Under the pieces are notes generated by a model that was not told the origin of the DNA, did no database searches, and was given only the letters and a program-made list of their open reading frames with translations. The position numbers and the translations under genes are program-made. Of a stretch of DNA of 64,000 nt, positions 19,393 to 27,646 are shown one piece after another. The DNA comes from Pseudonocardia sp. T1-2H (lineage in GTDB: Bacteria; Actinomycetota; Actinomycetes; Mycobacteriales; Pseudonocardiaceae), in the NCBI RefSeq assembly GCF_038039215.1, contig NZ_JBBPCL010000001.1, positions 2,604,001 through 2,668,000 of the forward strand. The letters run 5' to 3'. The stretch's first letter is position 1. The number at the start of each line of letters is the position of its first letter.

Positions 19393-19880
19393 GACGCCTG
19401 CTCCGCCCGCGGGCCGTGCCCGCGCTTGTAGACCAGCAGGGTGCGGGTGAACTCGATGACGACCTCACCGGTCTGCTTCAGCCCGGTCGTCGAGACGGTG
19501 ACGACGCCCAGCCCGGGCCGCGACGCGGACTCGCGCACGGCCTGCACCCTCGACCGCGAGCGGATCGTGTCGCCCTCGAAGACGGGGTGGGGGAGCGTGA
19601 CCTTCTCCCAGCCCAGGTTGGCGAAGACGTTCTGCGACACGTCGGTGACGCTCTGCCCGGCGACGAGCGACAGCGTCAACGCGGAGTTCACCAGCGGCTT
19701 CCCGAACTCGGTGCGCGCGGCGTACTCGTGGTCGAAGTGCAGCGGCGCGGTGTTCTGGGTGAGCAGGGTGAACCAGATGTTGTCGGTGGTGGTGATCGTG
19801 CGCCCGAGCGGGTGCTCGTACACGTCGCCCACCACGAAGTCCTCGTAGAACCGGCCCCGCCAGCCCGTGTGCGTCGTCAT
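19389..19880 (-). CDS. MaoC-like hydratase/dehydratase
   Basis: A 163-residue hot-dog fold protein of the MaoC family (mesaconyl-CoA or enoyl-CoA hydratase-like). The hydratase 2 pocket is seen in RTITTTDNIWFTLLTQNTAPLH with FDHEYAA, and the helix FGKPLVNSALTLSLVAGQSV follows. It overlaps both neighbours by 4 nt. In the operon it would hydrate an enoyl-CoA-type intermediate after the dehydrogenase. The FD-H, asparagine and Pro-Leu-His pattern resembles the beta-methylmalyl/mesaconyl-CoA hydratase subgroup (from memory). Confidence 0.87.
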   Translation of the reverse strand: MTTHTGWRGRFYEDFVVGDVYEHPLGRTITTTDNIWFTLLTQNTAPLHFDHEYAARTEFGKPLVNSALTLSLVAGQSVTDVSQNVFANLGWEKVTLPHPVFEGDTIRSRSRVQAVRESASRPGLGVVTVSTTGLKQTGEVVIEFTRTLLVYKRGHGPRAEQAS

Positions 19881-21049
19881 CGGTGTCCTTCCTCAAGGTG
19901 CAGCTCGGCGAGCACGGCGGCGGTGTGCTCGCCGAGGCCGGGAACGGCGCCGTTCTCGGCGACGCGATCGCCGGGAGCACCGGTGGGACGCAGGGTGCGC
20001 ACCGGGCCGCCGGGCGTGCCCGTGTCCAGCCAGCGGTCGGCGGGGGCGAGCTCGGGGTGGTCCGCGAGGTCGGCGAGCTGGGTCAGCCGGCCCCAGGCGA
20101 TGCCGGCCGCGTCGAGGCGCGCCATGAGGACCTCGCCCGGATGCCGGGCGGCAGCGGCGGCCAGGACCGCGTCGAGCTCGGCGCGGTGCGCGACACGCAG
20201 GGAGTTCGAGCAGAACCGCGGATCGGTGGCGAGGGTCGCGTCGTCGAGCACCTCGGTGCACAGCCGCACCCACTCGCGCTCGTTCTGCACCGCGATCATG
20301 ACCGACCGACCGTCCGCGGCGATGATCGCGCCGTAGGGCGCGATCGTCGGATGCGCGGTGCCCATCGGCACGGGCGCGACGCCGGAGTGCCGCGTGTAGT
20401 AGAGCGGGTAGGCCATCCACTCGGTGAGCGCGCCGAACAGCGACACGTCGACGGGCAGCGCCTCGCCGGTGCGGTCGCGGTGGCGCAGCGCGGCGAGGAC
20501 CCCGCTGTAGGCGTGGCAACCGGCCGCGATGTCGGCGATCGAGATGCCGACCTTGGCCGGGGCGCCCGCCGCCCCGGTCAGCGACATCAGCCCGGCCTCG
20601 GCCTGGATCAGCGCGTCGTAGGCCTTCTTCGTCCGCGACGGCCCGCCCGGCGGGTAGCCGGCCACGGTGCAGACGACGAGCTGCGGGTGCCGCGGGGCCA
20701 GCACGGCGGCGGTGAGCCCGAGCCGCTCCAGCGCGGCCGGGGCCAGGTTCGCCACCAGCACGTCGGCGCGGGCGAGCAGCCGGTCCAGCACCTCCCGGCC
20801 GACCGGGTCCTTGACGTCGAGCTGCACCGACTCCTTGCCCCGGTTCAGCCACACGAAGGCGCTGGACTCGCCTTCCACGACGGTGTCGTAGCCACGCGCG
20901 AAGTCCCCGCCGTCGGGTCGCTCGACCTTGATCACACGGGCTCCGAGGTCGGCGAGCCGGCGGGTGGCGAACGGCGCCGCGACCGCCTGTTCGAGGGCGA
21001 CGACGGTGACGCCGTCCAGCGGGAGCGCGCTCCGGCGCGGAGCGGTCAT
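19877..21049 (-). CDS. CaiB/BaiF family (class III) CoA-transferase
   Basis: A 390-residue class III CoA-transferase that moves CoA between carboxylic acids through an aspartyl-CoA intermediate. Motifs are VVALEQAVAAPFATRRLADL, ARVIKVERPDGGDFARGYD, LNRGKESVQLDVKDP and the catalytic-Asp region AYDALIQAEAG. It is the first gene of the eight-gene minus-strand operon and lies divergent from the IclR regulator. It probably activates the imported acid to a CoA ester; the class also includes the racemase AMACR, a less likely alternative. Confidence 0.9.
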   Translation of the reverse strand: MTAPRRSALPLDGVTVVALEQAVAAPFATRRLADLGARVIKVERPDGGDFARGYDTVVEGESSAFVWLNRGKESVQLDVKDPVGREVLDRLLARADVLVANLAPAALERLGLTAAVLAPRHPQLVVCTVAGYPPGGPSRTKKAYDALIQAEAGLMSLTGAAGAPAKVGISIADIAAGCHAYSGVLAALRHRDRTGEALPVDVSLFGALTEWMAYPLYYTRHSGVAPVPMGTAHPTIAPYGAIIAADGRSVMIAVQNEREWVRLCTEVLDDATLATDPRFCSNSLRVAHRAELDAVLAAAAARHPGEVLMARLDAAGIAWGRLTQLADLADHPELAPADRWLDTGTPGGPVRTLRPTGAPGDRVAENGAVPGLGEHTAAVLAELHLEEGHR

Positions 21050-21080
21050 CGCGCGAGCCCCACGTCTCCGCCCTCCGATT

Positions 21081-21097
21081 GTGCCGTGTCACGGCAC
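21081..21097. promoter_or_regulatory. Perfect 17-nt palindrome, likely IclR operator
   Basis: GTGCCGTG-T-CACGGCAC is a perfect 8+1+8 inverted repeat in the 121-nt spacer between the CoA-transferase operon (minus) and the iclR-type gene (plus). A second imperfect repeat follows at about 21102-21115 (TCCGCCTTACGGA). The position fits autoregulation and control of the operon by the adjacent IclR protein; this is inferred. Confidence 0.6.
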
Positions 21098-21170
21098 GCG
21101 TTCCGCCTTACGGACCAATGTTGTGCCACGATGAGTGATCTGCTTCACGACTGTCAAGGGGAGGCCGGCA

Positions 21171-21986
21171 ATGGCCGCACCGCCGTCGGACGCCGGGATG
21201 CGCGTCGTGCTCACCGCGCTGCGGGTGCTGGAGGTGGTCTCCGAGCTGCAGCCGGTGGGGGTCTCGGCGATCGCCCGCGCCACCGGGATCCCGAAGAGCA
21301 CGGTGCAGCGCTGCCTGGTCACGCTGCGCCAGGCAGGGTGGCTCACCGCGGCCTCCGGTGAGGCCGGACGCTGGGCGCTCACCGGCAGGGCGCTCAGGAC
21401 CGGGCTACGCGGTTCTACCGAGAAGGGCCTGCGCGAGGCCGCGCTGGCCGTGATCCAGGACCTGCGCGACGAGACCCGCGAGACGATCCACCTCAGCGGT
21501 TTCGGGGCGGAGCACGCCCTCGCGCCCGGCGCGGAGCCGGACGCCGAGTCGGCACTGGTCGTGATCGACCGTTTGGACAGCCCGGAACCGGTGCGGACGT
21601 GGGTGAGGCTGGGCACCCGGGTGTCGCTGCACGCGAGCTGCAGCGGCCGGGCGGTGCTCTCCCGGCTGTCCGACGACGAGGTCGACCGGTTGCTCGCCGG
21701 GCCGCTGGAGCGCTACTCCGAGACGACCATCGTCGATCGCGACGCGCTGGCCGCCGAGCTGCGGCGCGTGCGCGAGAGCGGCTACGCCACCGCGGACCGC
21801 AGCTGGCGTGCCGGGGTCGGGGCGGTGGCGTCCGCGGTGCTCGACGCCGACGGCCGGCCCGTCGGCGCTATCGCGGTGTCGGTGCCGGCACAGCGGTTCG
21901 GCGCGGAGCGGGCGGCGGACCTCGGTCCGCTCGTGGTCGCGGCCGCGGAGCGCGTCGGTGCCGCGCTGCGCGGCGAGGGCCGCTAG
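21171..21986 (+). CDS. IclR-family transcriptional regulator
   Basis: A 271-residue IclR regulator: N-terminal winged helix (VGVSAIARATGIPKSTVQRC) and C-terminal effector-binding domain (LGTRVSLHASCSGRAVLS, then GAIAVSVPA). The ATG at 21171 is preferred because it has AAGGGGAGG in front; an in-frame start 36 nt upstream has none. It is divergent from the CoA-transferase/TRAP operon, so it is most likely the local regulator that responds to the imported acid or its CoA ester. Confidence 0.9.
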   Translation: MAAPPSDAGMRVVLTALRVLEVVSELQPVGVSAIARATGIPKSTVQRCLVTLRQAGWLTAASGEAGRWALTGRALRTGLRGSTEKGLREAALAVIQDLRDETRETIHLSGFGAEHALAPGAEPDAESALVVIDRLDSPEPVRTWVRLGTRVSLHASCSGRAVLSRLSDDEVDRLLAGPLERYSETTIVDRDALAAELRRVRESGYATADRSWRAGVGAVASAVLDADGRPVGAIAVSVPAQRFGAERAADLGPLVVAAAERVGAALRGEGR

Positions 21987-21989
21987 CGG

Positions 21990-22100
21990 GTGCTCCCGGT
22001 GCTCCAGCCGCACCGCCTCCAGGCCGCGATCGGCGTCACCCCCACCGCCTACCGCGCCCCCTTCGGACTCGTCACCGCGGATCTCACCGCCGGTGGCTGA
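21990..22100 (+). pseudogene. AraC-family C-terminal remnant
   Basis: Directly after the iclR stop, the plus frame reads HRLQAAIGVTPTAYRAPFG and ends at a stop at 22100. This matches the last helix of AraC/XylS DNA-binding domains (FxxxxGxTPxxYRxxF). Nothing else of an AraC gene remains, so it is a short deletion remnant. Confidence 0.5.
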
Positions 22101-22505
22101 TCCGCACCGAGACCGTCGGACACAGGCCGTGTCCGAGCCGGGTGGCCGGGAACCCGGTCGCGCCGGGACCTCCGTCCGTGTGGGGCGGCGAGAGGACGGC
22201 GTGGAGTTCCTGGCGGGCGCCGCGCTGACAGGACGAACACGCTGCCGCGGCGCCGGTGCCGGTGGGCCGGGTACAGGCGCGCATAATGCTCGGGGAACCT
22301 CCCGAGGTACGGCGGAGGCGCAGACCGGCGGGCCGACCGTCAGGTGCCGGGCCGGCCGTCGAGCGGGCACAGATCATGCCGTGCGTTCCGCCTCGGGGGA
22401 GAAGCTGTGCCGGATCGCGGTGTGGCCGCTAGCAACGAGTAGGTAGGTGCGTGTGTCGTGCAGTCCTCGGGAGGTACCCCCACCCCGACGAGACTGGAAG
22501 GACCG
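22101..22505. other. Gene-free spacer before the acetyl-CoA hydrolase gene
   Basis: About 400 bases with no recognised coding sequence or RNA. It should hold the promoter of the gene at 22506; no clear -10/-35 pair was identified. Confidence 0.4.
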
Positions 22506-24023
22506 ATGGGCTCCAGGACCCGTATCGCGAACCGCGACCTGAGGCGGAAGGTGATGTCGGCCGAGGCGGCCGCGGCGCTGATCCCGGCCGGCTCCAACGT
22601 GGGGATGAGCGGCTTCACCGGTGCCGGCTACCCCAAGGCGGTACCGCTGGCACTGGCCCGCCGGATCGCCGAGGCGAACGCCGCGGGCACCGGGTTCCGC
22701 GTCGGTGTGTGGACCGGGGCGTCGACCGCCCCTGAGCTCGACGGCGCGCTCGCCGAGGCCGACGGGATCGAGCTGCGGTTGCCCTACCAGTCCGATCCGG
22801 TGAGCCGGCAGAAGATCAACTCAGGGCACATGGAGTGCATCGACGTGCACCTGTCCCACGTCGCACAGATGGTGTGGCAGGGCTTCCTGGGCCACCTGGC
22901 GACGGCCGTCGTGGAGATCAGCGGCATCACCGAGGACGGCCGGTTGGTGCCCTCGTCGTCGATCGGCAACAACAAGACGTGGCTCGACCAGGCCGACCAG
23001 GTCATCCTCGAGGTGAACTCCTGGCAGAGCGCCGAACTCGAAGGCATGCACGACATCTACTACGGCACCGCGCTGCCGCCCGATCGCCGACCGATCCCGC
23101 TCACCCGCGCGGGCGACCGGATCGGCGTGCCGTACCTGGACTGCCCGCCGGAGAAGGTGGTGGCCGTCGTCGAGACCCACGCGCCCGACCGCAACTCGCC
23201 GTTCAAGGAGGCGGACGAGGCGTCGAAGCGGATCGCCGGGCACCTCCTCGACTTCCTCCAGCACGAGGTCGGGCACGGCCGGCTCCCCGCGAACCTGCTC
23301 CCGATCCAGTCGGGTGTCGGGAACATCGCCAACGCCGTGCTGGACGGCCTCGACGCCGGGCCGTTCGAGGATCTGACGGCGTACACCGAGGTGATCCAGG
23401 ACGGCATGCTCGGCATGCTGCGCTCCGGAAAGCTGAGCGTCGCCTCGGCCACCGCCTTCTCGCTCAGCCCCGACGCCGCCGAGGACTTCAACGCGAACAT
23501 CTCGGCGTACCGGGACCGGATCATCCTGCGCCCCCAGGAGATCAGCAACCACCCGGAGCTCGTGCGCCGGCTCGGCGTCCTGGCGATGAACGGCATCATC
23601 GAGGCCGACCTCTACGGCAACGTCAACAGCACACACCTCATGGGAAGTCGCATCCAGAACGGCATCGGCGGATCCGGCGACTTCGCCCGCAACGCCTACA
23701 TCTCGTTCTTCATGACGCCGTCGACCGCCAAGGACGGCGCCATCTCCAGCATCGTCCCGATGGTCTCGCACGTCGATCACACCGAGCACGACGTGCACGT
23801 CGTGGTGACCGAGCAGGGACTGGCCGACCTGCGCGGCCTCGCACCGCGGCACCGGGCCCGGCAGATCATCGACCACTGCGCGCATCCGGACTACCGCCCG
23901 ATGCTCGAGGACTACCACCAGCGAGCGCTCACCGGCTCTCCCGGCAAGCACACCCCGCACCTGATCGACGAGGCGCTCAGCTGGCACACGCGGTACCTGG
24001 GCGACGGCACGATGAAGCCCTGA
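22506..24023 (+). CDS. Acetyl-CoA hydrolase/succinate CoA-transferase family
   Basis: A 505-residue class I CoA-transferase of the Ach1/SucC type, which exchanges CoA between acetyl- and succinyl- (or similar) CoA. Landmarks are SNVGMSGFTGAGYPKAVP near the N-terminus, LPIQSGVGNIANAVL, AYTEVIQDGMLGML (with the likely catalytic Glu of the glutamyl-CoA intermediate), MNGIIEADLYGNVNSTHLMG, and GIGGSGDFARNAY near the C-terminus. ATG 22506 has GGAAGGA upstream; the frame extends upstream without support. It could serve acetate or propionate metabolism and may support the nearby CoA-ester pathways. It stands alone. Confidence 0.92.
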   Translation: MGSRTRIANRDLRRKVMSAEAAAALIPAGSNVGMSGFTGAGYPKAVPLALARRIAEANAAGTGFRVGVWTGASTAPELDGALAEADGIELRLPYQSDPVSRQKINSGHMECIDVHLSHVAQMVWQGFLGHLATAVVEISGITEDGRLVPSSSIGNNKTWLDQADQVILEVNSWQSAELEGMHDIYYGTALPPDRRPIPLTRAGDRIGVPYLDCPPEKVVAVVETHAPDRNSPFKEADEASKRIAGHLLDFLQHEVGHGRLPANLLPIQSGVGNIANAVLDGLDAGPFEDLTAYTEVIQDGMLGMLRSGKLSVASATAFSLSPDAAEDFNANISAYRDRIILRPQEISNHPELVRRLGVLAMNGIIEADLYGNVNSTHLMGSRIQNGIGGSGDFARNAYISFFMTPSTAKDGAISSIVPMVSHVDHTEHDVHVVVTEQGLADLRGLAPRHRARQIIDHCAHPDYRPMLEDYHQRALTGSPGKHTPHLIDEALSWHTRYLGDGTMKP

Positions 24024-24159
24024 CGACCGCGCACGCCGGCCGGCCGCTGAGGGAAGGCCGCCGAGGGCGGCGACGAGCGGCGGCCGGGCGCGCAGTAGCG
24101 CTGCTCCGGCTCCGGGGCTGCGCGGTCCGATCCCGGGGTCCATCTCGACGAGGGGTGGG

Positions 24160-25146
24160 TCAGGCTGCGAGCGCAACGGTGGTCGTCCGGTCCGCGTCGA
24201 GCACGTCCTCGCCGTAGAGGTCCTCGACCCAGTGCGACTGGTAGATCGTGTCCAGGTAGCGCTCGCCCAGGTCGGGGGCGATGGCGACCGCGGTCATGTC
24301 GGGCGTGCCGTGCTGGGCCAGCCAGCGCTCCGCGCCGCTGACGACGGTGCCGGTGGAGCCGCCGAACAGGAATCCGATCCGGGCCAGACGCTGGCAGGTG
24401 CGGATGGTGTCGGCCTCCTCGACGTGGATCACTTCGTCGACGAAGGACTCGTCGAGCATCGGGGGGCGGACGCCGCTGCCCAGGCCGGGGATCATCCGGC
24501 GGGCCGCGGGGGTTCCGAAGCTGACCGAGCCGACGCTGTCCACCGCGACGATGCGCACGGAGGGGTGGTGGGCCTTGAAGTAGCGTGCGCAGCCCATCAG
24601 GGTTCCGGTGGTCCCGGCGCCGACGAACAGCACGTCGATCTCCGGGAACTGGCGGGCGATCTCCGGGCCGGTGGTGTCGAAGTGGGCCTTCCAGCTGTTC
24701 GGGTTGGAGTACTGGTTGAGCCACACGTACCGCTCGTCGGAGGCACACAGCTCGCGGACGTGGTTGAGCCGCGCGCCGAGCAGGCCTTCGTGCGGGTCCG
24801 GCTCGGTGATGACGTGCACCTCGCTGCCCAGCGCCTCGATCAGTCGCCGGGTGGCCAGGTTGCAGCGGGAGTCGGTCACACAGACGAACTTGTAGCCCTT
24901 GGCCGCGGCGATCATGGCCAGCGCCACGCCCAGGTTGCCCGACGACGACTCGACCAGGAACGAGCCCGGGCGCAGGGTTCCGTCCTGCTCGGCGGCCTCG
25001 ACCATCGCGGACGCGGCCTTCAGCTTGACCGACCCGGCGAAGTTCAAGCCCTCGCACTTGAGGAAGAGCTTGCTTCCGATGACGGACTCGACGTCGACGT
25101 AGAGGTCGTCGGTGTTGAAGTCCTGGGGGCTGGTGATGATCGCCAT
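24160..25146 (-). CDS. PLP-dependent cysteine synthase-like enzyme, SbnA-like
   Basis: A 328-residue fold-type II PLP enzyme. K41 in NFAGSVKLKAA is the expected Schiff-base lysine, SSSGNLGVAL binds the substrate carboxylate and FGGSTGTVV the PLP phosphate. It resembles SbnA, which makes N-(2-amino-2-carboxyethyl)-L-glutamate from O-phosphoserine and glutamate in 2,3-diaminopropionate synthesis: shared features are VDSVGSVSFG, IPGLGSG and the ending APDLGERYLDTIYQSHWVED. The partner dehydrogenase SbnB is not encoded nearby, so the product is uncertain. ATG 25146 is chosen because upstream in-frame sequence is low complexity. O-acetylserine sulfhydrylase is an alternative. Confidence 0.8.
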   Translation of the reverse strand: MAIITSPQDFNTDDLYVDVESVIGSKLFLKCEGLNFAGSVKLKAASAMVEAAEQDGTLRPGSFLVESSSGNLGVALAMIAAAKGYKFVCVTDSRCNLATRRLIEALGSEVHVITEPDPHEGLLGARLNHVRELCASDERYVWLNQYSNPNSWKAHFDTTGPEIARQFPEIDVLFVGAGTTGTLMGCARYFKAHHPSVRIVAVDSVGSVSFGTPAARRMIPGLGSGVRPPMLDESFVDEVIHVEEADTIRTCQRLARIGFLFGGSTGTVVSGAERWLAQHGTPDMTAVAIAPDLGERYLDTIYQSHWVEDLYGEDVLDADRTTTVALAA

Positions 25147-25580
25147 GGTGACCGCCTCGTTTCGCTCTCTGCGTCTGGCGACAACGGTGGTCGTTCGGGC
25201 GCTCCGGCTCCATGGTGTGCGCACCCGAGCCGGCGGAGCCGGCCCCCGAGTGCGGGTAGGGACCTCCCCCGGGGCTCGGTCGGGCGCCCCCGCCGTCGGC
25301 CGGGGCCCGCCCTCGCCGGTGACCATCGAGATCCCGGTCGCGCGGTGGGCCCGGCGAGTTTCCCCACGTCGGACGTTCGAGTGCCACACTGCTCGGGTCA
25401 CCCGGAAGGGGTTCCTGGCGGAGACGCGCAGCGGCATCCGGGGTGCAAGGGGGGCCGGCGATTGCTGCGGAGGAGCGGGTGGGGCCCGGCCTCGGGTCTG
25501 CGGGGCGTCGTGGCGGCCCTGTCCGTGCTGGCCGCCGGTGCTGTCCGCTGCCCGCAGGGCCGTCGCCGCAGGTCCTCGCC
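25147..25580. other. Gene-free spacer between the SbnA-like gene and the hydrolase pseudogene
   Basis: About 430 bases; open frames are uninformative. It should contain the promoter of the SbnA-like gene. The N-terminal part of the following serine hydrolase would be expected here but is not recognisable. Confidence 0.35.
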
Positions 25581-26395
25581 GCCCCCGCCACCACCGACAT
25601 GCACTTCCGCAACGGCGCCGTCGCCTTCGCCTACCTCGGCACGCTGCTCATGCTGTACGTCGACGAGCAGAAGGTCACCCTCGACGGCCCGATCGACCGC
25701 TGGCTGCCGGAACTACCCGGCGCCCATTCGGTCACGCTCAAGATGTTGGCCAACCAGACGTCGGGGTACCCGGACTTCGAGACGGACCCGAAGTGGGAGA
25801 CCGCGTTCAACGCGGACCCCTTCCACCTCTGGACCTACGAGGAGCGGCTCCGGTACGCGTTCGAGCGCCCGGTGCAGTTCCCGCCGGGGACGAACTGGAG
25901 CTACTCGCACACCAACTTCATGGTGCTGGGCGCGATCCTGGCGAGGATCGGCGGGAAGCCGCAGGACGTGCTCCTGCGTGAGAAGGTGCTCGACCCGATG
26001 GGGCTGCGCGACACGGTGCAGATGCAGACCTCCGAGATCCCGGAGCCGGTCCTGCACTCCTACAGCTCCGAGCGCCGGGTCGCGCTCGGTATCCCGGCGA
26101 GGGTCGGTTCTCGGAGGAGCCGACCTACTTCAACGCCCAGTGGGGCACACCGATCGGGGCGAACCAGACGACGACCATCGGGGACCTCGCCACGACCGCG
26201 ACGGGTGTGGGTAGCGGTTCCCTCCTGTCGAAGCCCGCCTACGAGTCGATGACCGCGCCCTTCGGCCTCGGCATCATCCGCTCCGGGAACAACGAGTCGC
26301 CGGCGTTCGGCTCGACCCCCTGGCCGTCGACCCTGCGTGAAGCAGGAGGGCTCGCAAACCGGCTCCTTGCGCCCGAAGCCGAGCAGGTTCGGCGA
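25581..26395 (+). pseudogene. Beta-lactamase-fold serine hydrolase, truncated, frameshifted and internally rearranged
   Basis: Resembles an exported beta-lactamase/esterase-type hydrolase. The plus frame reads DMHFRNGAVAFAYLGTLL, VDEQKVTLDGPIDRWLPELP, LANQTSGYPDF and YSHTN (the YxN motif). The N-terminal ~90 residues are missing. After SSERRVALGIP the frame shifts and goes on as RFSEEPTYFNAQWG, GANQTTTIGDLATTA and AYESMTAP, then FGLGIIRSGNN. The segment that should follow MTAP (NLLGFGRKEPVCEPSCFTQG) is present only on the opposite strand, at about 26327-26392. The gene therefore carries an inversion or shuffling as well as a frameshift and is certainly dead. Confidence 0.75.
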
Positions 26396-26662
26396 TCGGG
26401 GCGGTGGTGGCGCCCCATGACCCGCCCCCGCCGCTGCCGCCGCTCTAGCGAGTGTCCTGAGCCGGACCGCGAGCACCCGCCCTCTCGCCGCAGCCACATC
26501 GAGCCGGGCCGGCCTGCGCCTGAGCCCCCGTCCGAGCTCGGCTGAGCGACCTCCGTCGGGCCCGGTCGAAGACAGGCGACCGGCGAAGCGCCATCATCAA
26601 GATCTTCACAGGCGTGGAACGGATGGTCCCGACCGCGCACCTGACGTAAGGACTGGCTCACG

Positions 26663-27316
26663 GTGGTGGCAGCAGGTGAGGATCAACAGCGCGGCGACGA
26701 TGCACGGGCGCGCGCGGCTCGGACGAAGCGGACCCGGACGCGCGCGGCACTGATCGCGGCGGCGGACGCGGCGTTCAGCGCTCGGGGGTGGGCCGCCACC
26801 CGGGTGGAGGACATCGCGACCGAGGCGGGGGTGAGCGCGGCGACGGCGTACAACCACTTCCCGACCAAGCACGTCCTCATCGGGGTCGTGTTCGCCCCGC
26901 ACGTCGCGACACTGCTCGTCCAGGCCGACCGCGACATCGCCCGAGAGCGCCCCGTCCTGGAGGCGTTGAGCGACCAGATCGACGCCCTCGCCCGGTTGAG
27001 CTACTACCACCGCGGGCTCACCGCGGCCTTCACCGCCGCGGTACTCGAGTACACGATCCGCACCGAACGCACCCCGGATCCGGCCGACGACCTGGACCCC
27101 CGGAACGTCGTGCCGATGATCGCCCCGCTGTTGCGTCTGGTCAGCTACGGCCAGGAGTCCGGGCAGCTGCGCGCGGACCCGTCGGCGTCGGAGATCAGCA
27201 GCGCCGTGGTCAATCTGCTGCTCGTCCGCAGCCTCAACCACAAGGACGAGCCGGCGGAGACGACGGCCGAGCTGCTGCGGACGCTGCTGTTCCGGACGAT
27301 GACGCCTCCTTCCTGA
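26663..27316 (+). CDS. TetR-family transcriptional regulator
   Basis: A 217-residue TetR repressor. Residues ~22-70 are the helix-turn-helix (TRTRAALIAAADAAFSARGW, then VEDIATEAGVSAATAYNHF and PTKHVLI). The rest is an all-helical ligand-binding domain. The start is GTG 26663 (or GTG 26666). The 22-nt palindrome 90 nt downstream of its stop is a likely operator, but the gene it would control seems to be gone. Confidence 0.88.
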   Translation: MVAAGEDQQRGDDARARAARTKRTRTRAALIAAADAAFSARGWAATRVEDIATEAGVSAATAYNHFPTKHVLIGVVFAPHVATLLVQADRDIARERPVLEALSDQIDALARLSYYHRGLTAAFTAAVLEYTIRTERTPDPADDLDPRNVVPMIAPLLRLVSYGQESGQLRADPSASEISSAVVNLLLVRSLNHKDEPAETTAELLRTLLFRTMTPPS

Positions 27317-27646
27317 GGGTGATCGCGCCCACGCACCGACCGGCTCTCGAGGGCAAGCCCGCTCCCGCCTGCTCAGATCGGACACGATCCCGCGCGATAC
27401 GTACACAACCTCGCCGTACGGCGAGGTTCACTCGAAGAGGAATACCCACGCCTTTCCGCCCGCGCTCGCAGGGGACGCCGACATCGGCGTGTACCTGCTC
27501 GCAGGCGCCTCCGGCGGAGTGCACTGATCCTCCGCCTCTCGACGGTCCGCTCCCCGCGACCCGACGCGCCAGGGGCAACGATGCCCCCGGCGCGTCGCAG
27601 TTGTCCTCGCTGGCCCGCGCGCCGTGCCGGGCGGTGAGGTCCACCC
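27317..27646. other. Spacer between TetR and AraC genes with a gene-end remnant
   Basis: No intact gene. It holds the palindrome at 27407-27428 and, after it, a short plus-strand reading GDADIGVYLLAGASGGVH ending at a stop near 27527. This looks like the tail of a deleted gene that the palindrome once controlled. The family of the tail is not recognised. Confidence 0.35.
27407..27428. promoter_or_regulatory. Perfect 22-nt palindrome, likely TetR operator
   Basis: The half-site AACCTCGCCGT is followed immediately by its exact reverse complement, giving a perfect 22-nt palindrome. It lies downstream of the tetR-type gene and upstream of the AraC gene's 3' end. Length and symmetry fit a TetR-dimer operator; a target promoter reading right is suggested by the short coding remnant that follows. 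Confidence 0.6.
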
